Notes: generated by a model not told the origin, from the sequence alone. 64,000 bases of DNA from Candidatus Zixiibacteriota bacterium (GCA_029860345.1 JAOUBJ010000013.1:1-64000); one strand, 5' to 3'. Counted from the stretch's first letter, positions 51,116 through 61,256 are shown. Made by a program: numbers and translations.

Positions 51116-51653
51116 CTATGGGTGGTGATAAATCATTTTCTTGCTCTTGGCGGTGATAAATCACTTCTTCGCGCTTCGCGCGGTGGCAACCTCATCCTGA
51201 GCGGAGTCGAAGGGTGAATACGCACCGCTGATTCCCGCCCCAAACAAGGTTTGAGGCGGCCACCCAAACGAGGCCTGGATTCTGGCCTTCGCCAGAATGA
51301 CGGAGGTGGGCTGTCCGGCAGTCTGCTTTGTGTTACAGAACGGTGTTGCCACCGTTCCGCTGGGTCTCACCCGCCTTCGGCGAGAAGGACCCAGCGCAAC
51401 TGCTACACCCTAGGCGGAGTCGAAGGGTGAATACGCACCGCTGATTCCCGCCCCAAACAAGGTTTGAGGCGGCCACCCGACCGAGGACTGGATTCTGGCC
51501 TTCGCCAGAATGACGGAGGTGGGCTGTCCGGCAGTCCGCTTTGTGTTGGCTGAGCCTTCAGACTCGGCGATAGCTTAAACCGCTTGCGCCTTCCCTCGCG
51601 ATCTGAAGACCACGCGCGCGCTAGAACAGCTTTGAAAAACAGCCCATTTGCTC
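51116..51653. repeat. Gene-free stretch with a 213-bp-spaced duplication
   Basis: A block of about 135 bp starting GCGGAGTCGAAGGGTGAATAC at 51201 recurs from 51414, ending with GCTTTGTGTT in both (about 51337 and 51547). Each copy holds CCCCAAACAAGGTTTGAGGCGGCCACCC and the TTCTGGC-CTTC-GCCAGAA hairpin. Upstream are two GGTGATAAATCA hairpin units near 51124 and 51152. Nothing here is a gene. Confidence 0.75.
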
Positions 51654-51682
51654 TTGACTTGGCGGTGTAAACAAGTTACCTT
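51654..51682 (+). promoter_or_regulatory. Putative promoter of the hrcA operon
   Basis: TTGACT (51654-51659), 17-bp spacer, TACCTT (51677-51682). The -10 is weak. It marks the start of unique sequence 64 bp before hrcA. Confidence 0.4.
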
Positions 51683-51703
51683 ATCAGCAGCCTGACACGA
51701 TGG

Positions 51704-51718
51704 CTGCCAATGTGGCAG
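51704..51718 (+). promoter_or_regulatory. Palindrome in the hrcA leader (not CIRCE)
   Basis: CTGCCA-ATG-TGGCAG is a perfect inverted repeat between the putative promoter and the hrcA start. The expected HrcA operator, CIRCE (TTAGCACTC-N9-GAGTGCTAA), is not present before hrcA, grpE or dnaK. This palindrome is the only candidate operator seen. Confidence 0.4.
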
Positions 51719-51745
51719 GTGGGCCGTCGATAATATGGTAACTAT

Positions 51746-52792
51746 ATGGCGTTTGAACACTTAAGTGAACGTGAAAAACAGGTTCTGTACAACCTGATAA
51801 CGCACTACATCCAGTCTGCCGACCCGGTTGGCTCGCGCGTGATTGCCAACCGGTTTACCATGGGCTTGTCGTCGGCCACTATCAGGAATACTTTGCAGGA
51901 CCTCGAAGAACTGGGTCTGGTGGAGCAGCCGCATACTTCGGCCGGACGGATACCGACCGATCTGGGTTATCGCGTCTATGTCGACTTTCTTTTGAAGCCG
52001 GATCAGCTTTCGGCCAAAGAAAAACTGGTGATTCGTGACGCCGTCCTCAAAGAAGGGCGCGGGGTGGATGCTATTCTCGGCCAGACCTGCAAAGTACTGG
52101 GTGACATTACGCGCGAATTGGGCGTGTCGATTGCGCCGCGGTTCGATGAAGGCGTGCTCAAGCGGCTTCAGTTGGTACCGATTAGCGACGAGCGGATCAT
52201 GGTGATCGTTGTTGTCAAATCCGGCTTGGCCCGAAGTGTTATCATTGAGATACAGGCGGCTATCTCCGAGACATCGCTGCGCCAGGTTGAGGCGGTGCTC
52301 AACGAGCGCCTGTGTGGTTTGACACTGGGTGATATTCGTAGGACCATTACCGATCGATTGGCCGATGTGGCCGAGGGTGGCCGTTTGGTGAAACTGCTTT
52401 TGGATTCAAAAGACAGAATCTGGACCGACCTCGATCCCGACGGCATCCATGTGGCCGGCGCCGATCATCTTTTGCAGCAACCGGAGTTTGCGGATATAGC
52501 AAAGATTTCAGAATTGATGCGAGTACTGGAAAACGGCAGCCTGATTTCTGATTTCTTGAAAGAGGCTCATGATTCAGGTTTGGTTATAGTGATCGGGCAG
52601 GAAAACAAATACGCCGATGTTATAAACTGCTCGCTGGTGGCCACGTCGTATCGCGTCGGCAAAGTTACCGGCGCCATCGGCATTATCGGACCGACCCGGA
52701 TGCCGTACTCCAAACTGGTTTCGGTGGTCGAGTACACGGCCAAGACAATCACCCAGGTACTTTCCGGAATTGACCAAGAGAAGGATCAATAA
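51746..52792 (+). CDS. hrcA: Heat-inducible transcription repressor HrcA
   Basis: A 348-residue HrcA. The N-terminal winged helix (about 5-75) shows LSEREKQVLYNLITHYIQSADPVGSR and the recognition region GLSSATIRNTLQDLEELGLVEQPHTSAGRIPTD in family order; a GAF-like dimerisation region follows (ending RMPYSKLVSVVEYTAK). HrcA represses groE and dnaK operons and is kept active by GroEL. The start is ATG 51746. It is followed by grpE after two bases, the classical hrcA-grpE-dnaK-dnaJ order. Confidence 0.96.
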   Translation: MAFEHLSEREKQVLYNLITHYIQSADPVGSRVIANRFTMGLSSATIRNTLQDLEELGLVEQPHTSAGRIPTDLGYRVYVDFLLKPDQLSAKEKLVIRDAVLKEGRGVDAILGQTCKVLGDITRELGVSIAPRFDEGVLKRLQLVPISDERIMVIVVVKSGLARSVIIEIQAAISETSLRQVEAVLNERLCGLTLGDIRRTITDRLADVAEGGRLVKLLLDSKDRIWTDLDPDGIHVAGADHLLQQPEFADIAKISELMRVLENGSLISDFLKEAHDSGLVIVIGQENKYADVINCSLVATSYRVGKVTGAIGIIGPTRMPYSKLVSVVEYTAKTITQVLSGIDQEKDQ

Positions 52793-52794
52793 CG

Positions 52795-53427
52795 ATGGCA
52801 GACGACGACAAAGTCGATGAGGTCAAAGAAGTCGAGGTCAACTTCACCGAAAACGACAGGCCGGACGACGAACCTCAGGCAGTGACGGACGAACCGAAAG
52901 AGGAGACGGACACTGCCGAGCAGGAGACGGCGCCTGAGTTGACCGAGGAAGAACGGCTGACGGAACAGGTTGCTCAGCTTGAGGATCAACTCCTGCGCGC
53001 GGCGGCCGAGTTTGACAATTACAAAAAGCGGACAGCCCGCCGGTTTGAGCAGATTGTCCAGAGCGGGCAGGATAGAATCCTGTTGGAATTGCTTGAGGTG
53101 ATCGACAATTTTGATCGCGCCCTGGCCCCCAATGGTGAACAAGATGATCTGGACGCCCATCGTAAGGGCATGAAGCTGATTTACGAGCAGTTGAATTCAC
53201 TGCTTGGCAAGCACAACGTCGAACCGATTGAGGCAGTGGGCAAAGTGTTCGATCCCAACCTGCACGAAGCTCTGATGCAGACGGATAGCGATGAGTATCC
53301 GGAGGGAACGGTGGCCGTCGAAGTGGCCAAGGGTTATCGTCAAGGCGACAGAGTCATCCGCCACAGCAAAGTGGGCGTGGTGGGTGCGGCCGAAACGCAG
53401 AGTTCGGACGATGAGAGTGATGGGTAG
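52795..53427 (+). CDS. grpE: Nucleotide exchange factor GrpE
   Basis: A 210-residue GrpE, which releases ADP from DnaK. An acidic, probably disordered N-terminus (about 1-60) precedes the long coiled coil (VAQLEDQLLRAAAEFDNYKKR) and the C-terminal beta domain with the signature region FDPNLHEALMQ...EGTVAVEVAKGYRQGDRVIRHSKVGV. Length and motifs are typical. A 201-bp gap separates it from dnaK. Confidence 0.95.
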   Translation: MADDDKVDEVKEVEVNFTENDRPDDEPQAVTDEPKEETDTAEQETAPELTEEERLTEQVAQLEDQLLRAAAEFDNYKKRTARRFEQIVQSGQDRILLELLEVIDNFDRALAPNGEQDDLDAHRKGMKLIYEQLNSLLGKHNVEPIEAVGKVFDPNLHEALMQTDSDEYPEGTVAVEVAKGYRQGDRVIRHSKVGVVGAAETQSSDDESDG

Positions 53428-53628
53428 GACCCAGCGCCGCGTTGGTGCCTGGTGTACGTCCTCGTGCTCCACGCTATTTAAGGGGCAGACGGGGACGGCC
53501 ACAAGAAATGTCATGCTGAGCGCAGTCGAAGCACTGCGGCGACGGGGCCGCTCACAAGAACCGAGAGCGGTGACCAGGACTGGATAAGAAGATGGATTTG
53601 GAAAAACATAGCGTAAGGAGTGAGTAAA
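53428..53628. repeat. Repeat unit inside the chaperone operon
   Basis: Between grpE and dnaK lies GGTGCCTGGTGTACGTCCTCGTGC (also near 61107-61126) and CATGCTGAGCGCAGTCGAAGCA, both dispersed modules, followed by a unique 90-bp leader. No terminator or internal promoter is clear. Such modules are rare inside operons in this window. Confidence 0.5.
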
Positions 53629-55575
53629 GTGGGTAAGATAATTGGAATCGATTTGGGCACAACCAATTCCTGTGTGGCCGTGATGGAGGGACAGGACCCG
53701 GTCGTGATCCCGAATCTGGAAGGTGCGCGCACGACCCCGTCTATCGTAGCTTTTGCCAAAGACGGCGAGCGGCTGGTCGGTGCGGCGGCTAAACGTCAGG
53801 CGGTGACCAATCCTGAGAACACGGTGTTCTCGATTAAACGATTCATGGGCCGCAACCACAACGAGGTCAGTTCAGAAGAAAAGATGGTTCCTTACGAGGT
53901 GACCGAAAACGAATCGGGTGCGGTGATAGTCGGGGCCGGTGGCGCCAAGCATTCACCGCCTGAGATATCGGCCATGATTCTCAGGTCGATGAAGCAGGCG
54001 GCCGAGAGCTATCTGGGCGAAGATGTTACCCAGGCCGTCATCACGGTGCCCGCCTATTTCAACGATGCCCAGCGTCAAGCTACCAAGGATGCCGGAAAGA
54101 TCGCCGGTCTTGAAGTCGAGCGTATCATCAATGAGCCGACCGCTGCATCTCTGGCTTATGGACTCCAGAAAGAAGGCAACCACAAGATCGTTGTGTATGA
54201 TTTGGGTGGTGGTACTTTCGACGTTTCGATTCTGGACATCGGTGATGGTGTCTTCGAAGTTCTGGCCACCAACGGCGATACTCATCTGGGTGGTGACGAT
54301 TTCGATCAGGCTGTGATTGACTGGATGGCTGAGGAGTTTTTGAAGTCGAACGGTATCGACCTGCGCAAGGATCGCATGGCCTTACAGCGTCTCAAGGAAG
54401 CTGCGGAAAAGGCCAAGATAGAACTATCGACAACCATGCAGACCAATATCAACCTGCCGTTCGTCACCGCCGATCAGTCGGGACCCAAGCATCTGGACCT
54501 GACCTTGACGCGCGCCAAGTTCGAACAGTTGACCGAGAGTTTGATAGCACGATCGGTCGAACCGTGCAAAGCAGCCCTGGCCGATTCCAAGTTGTCTCAA
54601 TCGGACATTAACGAAGTGGTATTGGTCGGTGGCATGACTCGCATGCCCAAAGTGATCGAATTGGTTAAAGAACTATTCGGGCGTGAACCGCACAAAGGTG
54701 TCAACCCGGACGAAGTGGTGGCTATCGGTGCCGCCATTCAGGGTGGTATCCTGGCCGGTGAGATGGGTGACAAGAATATCGTTTTACTCGATGTTACGCC
54801 TTTGTCGCTGGGGATCGAAACGCTGGGCGGCGTTATGACTCGATTGATCGACCGCAACACGACCATCCCGACGACCAAGTCGCAGATATTCTCGACGGCC
54901 GCCGACAATCAACCGGCCGTATCCATTCACGTTCTGCAGGGTGAGCGCACCACTGCTATCGACAATCGTACTCTGGGACGGTTTGATCTGGTCGGTATCC
55001 CACAAGCGCCGCGCGGCGTGCCGCAGATTGAAGTGACTTTCGATATCGACAAGAACGGCATCGTGCATGTCTCGGCCAAAGACAAAGCGACCGGCCAGGA
55101 ACAGTCGATCAAAATCGAAGTGTCATCCGGGCTTTCCGATGAGGAAATCGACAAGATGGTCAATGACGCCGAGGTCCATGCCGAAGAGGACAAGCAGCGC
55201 GAGGAGTTGGTGAAAGCCCGCAACGAGGCGGATCAATTTGTTTACAGCACCGAGAAAACGCTCAAAGAGCATGGCGACAAGGTCTCCGAGGATGAGAAGA
55301 AGGCCATCGAAGAGAAAATGCAGGCTCTCAAAGATGCCCTGGGCGGCGACAACCTTGAGACGATCAACAAAGCCAAGGAAGAACTGATGACCGCGTCACA
55401 CAAACTGGCTGAGGAGATGTACAAGGAAGCTCAGGCCGAGCAAGCCGCCCAAGGGGGTGGCGAGGCTTCTCCCGGGGCTGAGGATGCAGGGTCCAGCGAA
55501 GAAAAGCCGGCTGAAGATCCGACCTCCGATGCCGTGGACGCCGACTTTGAAGTGGTCGATGAGGACAAGAAGTAG
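53629..55575 (+). CDS. dnaK: Chaperone DnaK (Hsp70)
   Basis: A 648-residue Hsp70. The nucleotide-binding domain begins [15 protein letters not shown] and has [23 protein letters not shown] and [10 protein letters not shown]; the substrate-binding domain and helical lid follow, ending in an acidic tail ([10 protein letters not shown]). GTG 53629 is chosen because AAGGAG (53615-53620) stands eight bases before it; the GTG at 53620 overlaps that site. It works with DnaJ and GrpE encoded on either side. Confidence 0.98.
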   Translation: MGKIIGIDLGTTNSCVAVMEGQDPVVIPNLEGARTTPSIVAFAKDGERLVGAAAKRQAVTNPENTVFSIKRFMGRNHNEVSSEEKMVPYEVTENESGAVIVGAGGAKHSPPEISAMILRSMKQAAESYLGEDVTQAVITVPAYFNDAQRQATKDAGKIAGLEVERIINEPTAASLAYGLQKEGNHKIVVYDLGGGTFDVSILDIGDGVFEVLATNGDTHLGGDDFDQAVIDWMAEEFLKSNGIDLRKDRMALQRLKEAAEKAKIELSTTMQTNINLPFVTADQSGPKHLDLTLTRAKFEQLTESLIARSVEPCKAALADSKLSQSDINEVVLVGGMTRMPKVIELVKELFGREPHKGVNPDEVVAIGAAIQGGILAGEMGDKNIVLLDVTPLSLGIETLGGVMTRLIDRNTTIPTTKSQIFSTAADNQPAVSIHVLQGERTTAIDNRTLGRFDLVGIPQAPRGVPQIEVTFDIDKNGIVHVSAKDKATGQEQSIKIEVSSGLSDEEIDKMVNDAEVHAEEDKQREELVKARNEADQFVYSTEKTLKEHGDKVSEDEKKAIEEKMQALKDALGGDNLETINKAKEELMTASHKLAEEMYKEAQAEQAAQGGGEASPGAEDAGSSEEKPAEDPTSDAVDADFEVVDEDKK

Positions 55576-55582
55576 CTGACCT

Positions 55583-56746
55583 ATGGCCCAGCGCGACTAT
55601 TACGAAATACTGGGTGTCGACCGCGGCGCTTCCGATAGCGACATCAAGTCGGCCTATCGCAAGTTGGCCCTTCAGTATCATCCGGACCGCAATCCGAACG
55701 ACAGCTCGGCCGAAGATAGATTCAAGGAAGCCACCCAGGCCTACGAGGTCCTCAAGGATCCACAAAAACGTCAGACCTACGATCAGTTCGGTCATGCCGG
55801 GTTGGGCCAGGGCGGCGCAGGCTACGAGGGATTCGGCGGCTTTGACATAGGCGATGCGCTAAGAGCTTTCATGCGCGACTTCGGCGGCGGCGGGGGCGGC
55901 GGCGGATCGATATTCGATGATCTATTCGGTATGGGTGGCGGCGGAGGTCGACGCAGCAACCGCGGCGAAGACCTGCGGGCAAGGATGGAACTTACGCTCG
56001 AAGAGATTGCCACCGGTTGTGAGAAGTCAATCCGGGTCAAGAGGCTTAAACGGTGTGACCCTTGCGGCGGCTCCGGAGTTGCCGCCGGGTCGACACGGAA
56101 CACCTGCCCGCAGTGCAAGGGTGCCGGCCGCGTGCGGACGCTCAGCAGAACATTCCTGGGGACCATTCAACAAGTCACCACCTGCAATCAATGTCGTGGC
56201 GCCGGGGAGATAATCTCCGAACCATGTTCCACCTGCCGAGGTGAAGGACGGGTCAGGGGAAATTCGACGGTGAATATCAAAGTGCCGCCCGGCGTCTCCG
56301 GGGGCAACTATATGATGGTCGAAAACATGGGCAACGCCGCTGCTCAGAACGGCGAGCCGGGCGATCTCATCGCGGTGTTCGAGGAAAAACCGCACGAATA
56401 CTTTACTCGGCACGGCGACAACATGGTTTGCGACAAGACGATTTCTTTCACCACCGCCGCCCTGGGTGGATCGATCAGGGTTCCTACTCTGGAGTCTGAA
56501 GCCAATCTGAGAATCCCCGCCGGTACCCAGTCGGGCAAAGTCATGCGTCTGCGCGGAAAGGGAATTCCCCATTTGCATCGTGGCGGGCGAGGCGATCTGC
56601 TGGTCCGGATCACGGTGTGGGTGCCGACCAAACTGTCGGCTGAGGACAAACAGATTCTGGAGGGACTGGCCCGGTCCGAGTCGATGGCCCCGCCGGAGGG
56701 AAACAAGTCGTTCTTCGACAAACTTAGAGAGACGCTGGGCGTATGA
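55583..56746 (+). CDS. dnaJ: Co-chaperone DnaJ
   Basis: A 387-residue full-length DnaJ. The J domain (about 4-68) has the HPD motif (YHPDRNPND). A glycine/phenylalanine-rich segment (about 75-125) carries runs of glycine. The zinc-binding region has four CxxCxGxG repeats ([32 protein letters not shown]), and a C-terminal substrate-binding domain follows. It starts seven bases after dnaK and its stop overlaps prmA by four bases. Confidence 0.97.
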   Translation: MAQRDYYEILGVDRGASDSDIKSAYRKLALQYHPDRNPNDSSAEDRFKEATQAYEVLKDPQKRQTYDQFGHAGLGQGGAGYEGFGGFDIGDALRAFMRDFGGGGGGGGSIFDDLFGMGGGGGRRSNRGEDLRARMELTLEEIATGCEKSIRVKRLKRCDPCGGSGVAAGSTRNTCPQCKGAGRVRTLSRTFLGTIQQVTTCNQCRGAGEIISEPCSTCRGEGRVRGNSTVNIKVPPGVSGGNYMMVENMGNAAAQNGEPGDLIAVFEEKPHEYFTRHGDNMVCDKTISFTTAALGGSIRVPTLESEANLRIPAGTQSGKVMRLRGKGIPHLHRGGRGDLLVRITVWVPTKLSAEDKQILEGLARSESMAPPEGNKSFFDKLRETLGV

Positions 56747-57636
56747 ACTCGGCCGATGGTGACACCATGTTCATTGAGGTCAGGGTGACCGTTGACCACG
56801 AGGTGGTGGATGCACTGTGCGACATTATCATCGAAAACTTCTCCCCGGGATTGATTCTTGAGGACGAGGAAGATTCCTCCGTGACGACAATCAAGTTCTA
56901 TCACCCGGGATCGGATGCCGATGAGTACCTCAGACGGGTGAGTGCGTTTCTTAGTCGTTTGCCGGCCTTCCAGACAGCCCGCACGGCGGAGATCAGAAGC
57001 CGCACGGTGTCCAGTGTTGACTGGGAGCAGCAGTACCGCGACTCGATTGAGTCTATCGGCATCGAGCCGGGCATCGTTGTCCGGCCACCTTGGCAGGAGC
57101 CGATCGGGTCAGCGTTGTATGACATCGTTGTAGAACCAAAAATGGCTTTTGGTACCGGACGTCATGAGACTACTCGTTGCTGTCTAAAAGTTATAGCCGA
57201 ACGTTTCCAACCGGGATGGCGATTTCTGGACCTTGGATGTGGTTCGGGGATACTCTCGATTCTGGCCGATAAGTTGAGCGCGTCGTTTATCAAAGGGATC
57301 GATTACGATCCCGAAGCCGTGGACAACTGCCGCGAGAACTTTCAGCTAAACAACGTCGCCGCACCTTTTGAGATTCTGTTGGGTTCCATTGAACTCTGCC
57401 GATTCGATCCGCCCTATCAGTTTGTCTGCGTGAACATCATCAAAGAGACGATTCTGGAGATGCTCCCAACCCTGAAAGACCTTACTGCCGACGACGGCAT
57501 TGTTCTCCTGGCCGGACTCCTGGCGCGGGATCAGGCTGAAGTGAGAGCGAGCTTTTCAAAGGTCGGCTTAGTTGAGCTGGCCACCGTGGCCGATAACGAA
57601 TGGCTGACCTTTGTCCTGAAGAAGGAGTCGGCGTGA
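56743..57636 (+). CDS. prmA: Ribosomal protein L11 methyltransferase PrmA
   Basis: A 297-residue PrmA. The N-terminal substrate domain ([20 protein letters not shown]..) is followed by the linker motif [14 protein letters not shown] and the SAM-binding motif [13 protein letters not shown] (about 165-177). The catalytic-region motif reads CVNIIKETI, where many homologues have NILA. It trimethylates L11 lysines. ATG 56743 overlaps the dnaJ stop (ATGA). Placement of prmA and rsmE behind dnaJ is common. Confidence 0.93.
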   Translation: MNSADGDTMFIEVRVTVDHEVVDALCDIIIENFSPGLILEDEEDSSVTTIKFYHPGSDADEYLRRVSAFLSRLPAFQTARTAEIRSRTVSSVDWEQQYRDSIESIGIEPGIVVRPPWQEPIGSALYDIVVEPKMAFGTGRHETTRCCLKVIAERFQPGWRFLDLGCGSGILSILADKLSASFIKGIDYDPEAVDNCRENFQLNNVAAPFEILLGSIELCRFDPPYQFVCVNIIKETILEMLPTLKDLTADDGIVLLAGLLARDQAEVRASFSKVGLVELATVADNEWLTFVLKKESA

Positions 57637-58385
57637 TGGACGCCCCGATCTTCCATGCGTCGGCCGAGGCGCTTGCCGGCGACCTGATAGAATTGTCCAA
57701 AGTGGAGAGCCATCACGCGGCATCGGTTTTACGTCTGAAGCGTGGGGACCTGGTTCTGATCGTCGATGGGTTGGGGCAGGCCAGCCGTGGGGAGATTGAA
57801 AGGATCGGGCGCGGCCGGAACGTTCGGGTGCTCGTGCATACGCGACACCGGAACTTCGGCGAGCCGGTCGTCCGTCTGACTCTGGCGGCCGGATTGTCGG
57901 TTGGCTCAAAACAGGACACCATATTACAGAAAGCCACCGAGCTTGGAATCAAACGATTCGTGCCCGTTTTGTCGGAACGGTCTCGCGTGAAACTTCAGGA
58001 CCCCAAACGCACTCTGTCCAGGATAAAGCGGCTTGAAAAAGTTGCCCTGGCCGCAGTCAAACAGTGCCGTCGATCCTACCGCCCGGAAATCGCCGAGCCT
58101 GTCTCATTCGAGAGTTTCATAAGTACGACAGATCCTGCGACCGCAAACCTGATTTTCCACCAGTCAGATTCAGCCACCCCTCTTAGTGCGATGTTACCCG
58201 ACGAAAACGTCTCCCGGGTGACAATATTGGTAGGACCTGAAGCCGGTTTTTCCGAGGATGAAATCGCAGCTGCCGCAGCGGCCGGCTACAGGCTGGTTTC
58301 CTTGGGCCGCCGTGTGCTCAGAAGTGAGAACGCAGCGCCGGTGGCGTGCGCTCTGGTGATGGCGCAGCTCGGAGAGTTGAGCTAA
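57636..58385 (+). CDS. rsmE: 16S rRNA m3U1498 methyltransferase RsmE
   Basis: A 249-residue SPOUT-class methyltransferase. An N-terminal PUA-like domain (to about 72; VESHHAASVLRLKRGD) is followed by the knotted SAM-binding domain with KATELGIKRFVPVLSERS, ILVGPEAGFSEDEI and SLGRRVLRSENAAP. It methylates U1498 of 16S rRNA. ATG 57636 shares one base with the prmA stop (TGATG), which fixes the start. Confidence 0.95.
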   Translation: MDAPIFHASAEALAGDLIELSKVESHHAASVLRLKRGDLVLIVDGLGQASRGEIERIGRGRNVRVLVHTRHRNFGEPVVRLTLAAGLSVGSKQDTILQKATELGIKRFVPVLSERSRVKLQDPKRTLSRIKRLEKVALAAVKQCRRSYRPEIAEPVSFESFISTTDPATANLIFHQSDSATPLSAMLPDENVSRVTILVGPEAGFSEDEIAAAAAAGYRLVSLGRRVLRSENAAPVACALVMAQLGELS

Positions 58386-58410
58386 CCGCGAAATTGGTCG
58401 ATAAGCCAAC

Positions 58411-59193
58411 ATGCAGTTTTTCCCGTTCATTCTGGCCTGTGTAGCCGGACTTGTCGTTGGTTCATTCCTAAACGTGGTAATCTACCGAGTGCCGCGCAAG
58501 ATCGGTTTTGTGGCCGGGAGTTCCCGATGTCCTCATTGTTCACAACCTCTGAAGTGGTTTCACAACATCCCACTGCTGAGCTTTCTTGCTCTACGAGGGA
58601 AGTGCGCCAACTGCAAAGAATCAATCTCTTTGAGATACCCGCTGGTAGAGCTGCTTAATTCACTGTTTTACCTGTACTGCTACTGGCAGTTCGGACTCAG
58701 CTTGCACTCGGTGGCTCTCGGTTTTTTGGCTTCCTCACTGTTGCTGATCTTTTTCATCGACCTGGATTTTCAGATCATTCCCGACAGTATCACGATCCCC
58801 GGGATGATTGTCGGCCTTGGTATCTCATTCGCCCCGGGCGGAATTGGAATTGTGAACGCCTTGATCGGACTGGTGGTCGGGGGTGGGGCCTTGTATGCCA
58901 TTGCCGTTCTGGGTGACTGGCTGTTCAAAAAAGAATCGATGGGCGGCGGTGATATTAAGATGGCGGCCATGCTGGGATCATTTATGGGCTGGCAGAAAAT
59001 CCTGTTGGTGTTTATAAGCTCGGCCGTCATCGGCGTTGTAGTGACCCTGGGCCTGATGCTTTTCTCGGCCCGGTTGCGCCGTGAACGGCTGGTACCGTTC
59101 GGACCTTTCCTGTCGGTCGCCGCTGTGTTGGCCCTGGTGGCCGGCGACCGCATTATCGAGTTCTACATTTCCAACTTTCTGCCCACGCCTTAG
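58411..59193 (+). CDS. pilD: Prepilin peptidase / leader N-methyltransferase (PilD, A24 family)
   Basis: A 260-residue multi-pass inner-membrane aspartic protease that cleaves and methylates type IV prepilin-like proteins. The N-terminal methylase part includes GSFLNVVIYRVPR and a zinc-binding pair (CPHC, CANC). The two catalytic aspartates are in FIDLDFQIIPD and GGGDIKMAA. At least seven hydrophobic segments are visible. It begins 25 bp after rsmE. No pilin or pilus assembly gene lies in the window, so its substrates are elsewhere. Confidence 0.94.
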   Translation: MQFFPFILACVAGLVVGSFLNVVIYRVPRKIGFVAGSSRCPHCSQPLKWFHNIPLLSFLALRGKCANCKESISLRYPLVELLNSLFYLYCYWQFGLSLHSVALGFLASSLLLIFFIDLDFQIIPDSITIPGMIVGLGISFAPGGIGIVNALIGLVVGGGALYAIAVLGDWLFKKESMGGGDIKMAAMLGSFMGWQKILLVFISSAVIGVVVTLGLMLFSARLRRERLVPFGPFLSVAAVLALVAGDRIIEFYISNFLPTP

Positions 59194-59246
59194 TCGGGCT
59201 TCTGATTCATCTTAATCTCGCCTTGGCCGATAAACGGCTTAGGACA

Positions 59247-61094
59247 ATGAAAAAGAAATCTCACAAATTCGAGTCGGAAGTCCACCTCGGATTGCTGGCC
59301 ATTATTCTGGTCCTGCTGGTTTTGAACGCCGGTTCGAACTATGTCTCCTACCATGCCCGAGTTGCCGAGCATGACAGGGTTGAAGGACGGCTCAACGATG
59401 CGGCGCTGATAATCAGTCGGCGGCTGGAGAGTTTTGGCCGCCCACAATTGACCAAGGAGCAACAACTCAAGCTAAGGCGTGAACAGAGTCTCAGCCGATT
59501 GGTCTATCTGCCGGTAACGCCGGCTCTGAGTCGACCGAGCGTAGACAGCGCCTGGTTGTCCACTCTCAAGCCGTTGCAGAGCGGCTTAGGTGATGTCGTT
59601 CAATACTTGGACGGGGCAGAGTTTAGACGGATTGTCCGGGGTGACAAGGATGAGTATTTATTGCTGTATCCCATGCCGGGACGGGTCGGCCACGGGCTGT
59701 TGGTGGTGGCCCGGCGGGCGCCGCTCCTGGCCTATCTGGACACGGCCGGTCGCACTATGGTTGCGGTGGGGATCGTGGCCGCTCTGTTGGTACTGGCCGT
59801 TTATGTCATGTTGTCACGATTCGTCTTATCACCGTTCCGGCGTATCCGGCAGGAGGCGCTCCAGGCCGGACGGGTGGTCGATGACGGTGCCGATGAAGTC
59901 GAGGCAATGGTGGCTGACTATCGACGCATCATCGAAGAACTGAAAGCCCAGGAAGCACAGCTCAGAAGATTAAATCAGGAGACACAACAACGAGCCGATT
60001 CCATCCAACAGTTCAACGAACATCTTTTGAGCTCTATCGATTCCGGGATAATCACGGTGGACCAACGGGGGATAGTCAAATCGATCAATGCCGCCGCCCT
60101 GGATATCCTCGATGTTTCGTCCGAAGAATACCAGGGTAAACATTACTGGGAGCTCCTCGGCTCCAACGTGCACCTGGTCGATGCCGTCAGTCGTGTCCTT
60201 GACTGCGGCAAAAACCAAGCCTATCGCGAAACCGAGTTCAGCCGACCGGCCAAATCGGTGCTGGCGCTCGGTGTTACCATTTCGGTGATCCACGACCGCA
60301 TGGGACAACCGCTGGGGGCATCGCTCCTGATCAATAATCTTACCGAACTGGCTGCCCTCAGGCGGCAACTGGAGGCCAAGGGGAGGTTGGCGGCTCTGGG
60401 TGAAATGGCCGGAGGGTTGGCCCACCAGGTACGCAATTCGCTGGGCGCCATTGCCGGTTATGGCAACCTCGTGAAAAAGAAACTTTCCAACCTGAGTCTG
60501 CCTGTTGAACATGCGACCGCCCTGGTGCAGGAAACCCGTGAGGCGGAATCGTTGATCGAACGATTCCTATACTTTGCCCGACCACTCAACTTCCAACCCG
60601 ACCGGCTGGACGTCGTCGATCTCATTAAAGAACTGCTGGCCGGGTTCCGAGTACGCGCCGACTGCGCCTCGATCACCTTTGTTGACAAGACCAAAGGAGT
60701 GGTTGCGGTGGATTCCGACGGGTTGTTGTTGAAACAGGCCTTGACCAACCTGATAGAGAACGGCGTCAATGCTCACCACTCAGGCTGCGGTACTGTAACC
60801 GTAGAGTGCCGGGAGACAAACGACGAGGTTCAAATAGAAATCTCCGACACCGGATGCGGGCTTGACTCCGAGACGACCGCGAACATGTTCACCCCGTTTT
60901 TCTCGACCCGACCGTCCGGGAGCGGGCTGGGGCTTCCTCTGGTCAAAAAGATCATCGATCTGCACGGCGGCCGGTTGTCCCATCGGTCAGAACCCGGGAT
61001 CGGTACCACTTTCACGATAGGTCTGGCGCGACGCTTGCCGGAGCTTGGATCGGCATCCACCAGCGGCGTTGGCACGACAGTTTTAGGGTCTTGA
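59247..61094 (+). CDS. PAS-containing sensor histidine kinase (NtrB/PilS-like)
   Basis: A 615-residue membrane kinase. Two membrane segments (about 12-34 and 170-193) frame an extracytoplasmic sensor; a HAMP-like linker, a PAS domain (about 255-370; SSIDSGIITVDQRGIVKSINAAA) and the kinase core follow. The phosphoacceptor is His393 in LAHQVRNSLGAIAGY. The N box (NLIENGVNAH) and G boxes (DTGCGL, GSGLGLPL) are intact. This resembles NtrB/ZraS kinases that drive NtrC-type regulators. No response regulator is adjacent; the nearest is the orphan at 46.5 kb. ATG 59247 is chosen over an upstream TTG. Confidence 0.92.
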   Translation: MKKKSHKFESEVHLGLLAIILVLLVLNAGSNYVSYHARVAEHDRVEGRLNDAALIISRRLESFGRPQLTKEQQLKLRREQSLSRLVYLPVTPALSRPSVDSAWLSTLKPLQSGLGDVVQYLDGAEFRRIVRGDKDEYLLLYPMPGRVGHGLLVVARRAPLLAYLDTAGRTMVAVGIVAALLVLAVYVMLSRFVLSPFRRIRQEALQAGRVVDDGADEVEAMVADYRRIIEELKAQEAQLRRLNQETQQRADSIQQFNEHLLSSIDSGIITVDQRGIVKSINAAALDILDVSSEEYQGKHYWELLGSNVHLVDAVSRVLDCGKNQAYRETEFSRPAKSVLALGVTISVIHDRMGQPLGASLLINNLTELAALRRQLEAKGRLAALGEMAGGLAHQVRNSLGAIAGYGNLVKKKLSNLSLPVEHATALVQETREAESLIERFLYFARPLNFQPDRLDVVDLIKELLAGFRVRADCASITFVDKTKGVVAVDSDGLLLKQALTNLIENGVNAHHSGCGTVTVECRETNDEVQIEISDTGCGLDSETTANMFTPFFSTRPSGSGLGLPLVKKIIDLHGGRLSHRSEPGIGTTFTIGLARRLPELGSASTSGVGTTVLGS

Positions 61095-61228
61095 ATCTGT
61101 TAGTGAGTGGTGTACGTCCTCGTGCGCCACGTTCGAGTCTTTCTGGGTGCAGTCGAAGCAGGTGAAGACCAGGGCGTCTTCCGCCCTCATGAGTTATCAT
61201 CTCATTTCCGTACCCCGGCAAAAATCGT

Positions 61229-61256
61229 TTGGGTCAAGCCAGCTTTTTGTTATATT
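61229..61256 (+). promoter_or_regulatory. Putative promoter of efp-rnhC
   Basis: TTGGGT (61229-61234), 16-bp spacer, TATATT (61251-61256), 25 bp before efp. The -35 is imperfect. Upstream (61095-61200) are dispersed GGTGTACGTCCTCGTGC and AAGACCAGGGCGTCTT modules. Confidence 0.4.

Noticed and set aside
51549-51745. CIRCE operator before hrcA
   Set aside because: No TTAGCACTC/GAGTGCTAA pair, even with several mismatches; only an unrelated CTGCCA/TGGCAG palindrome.
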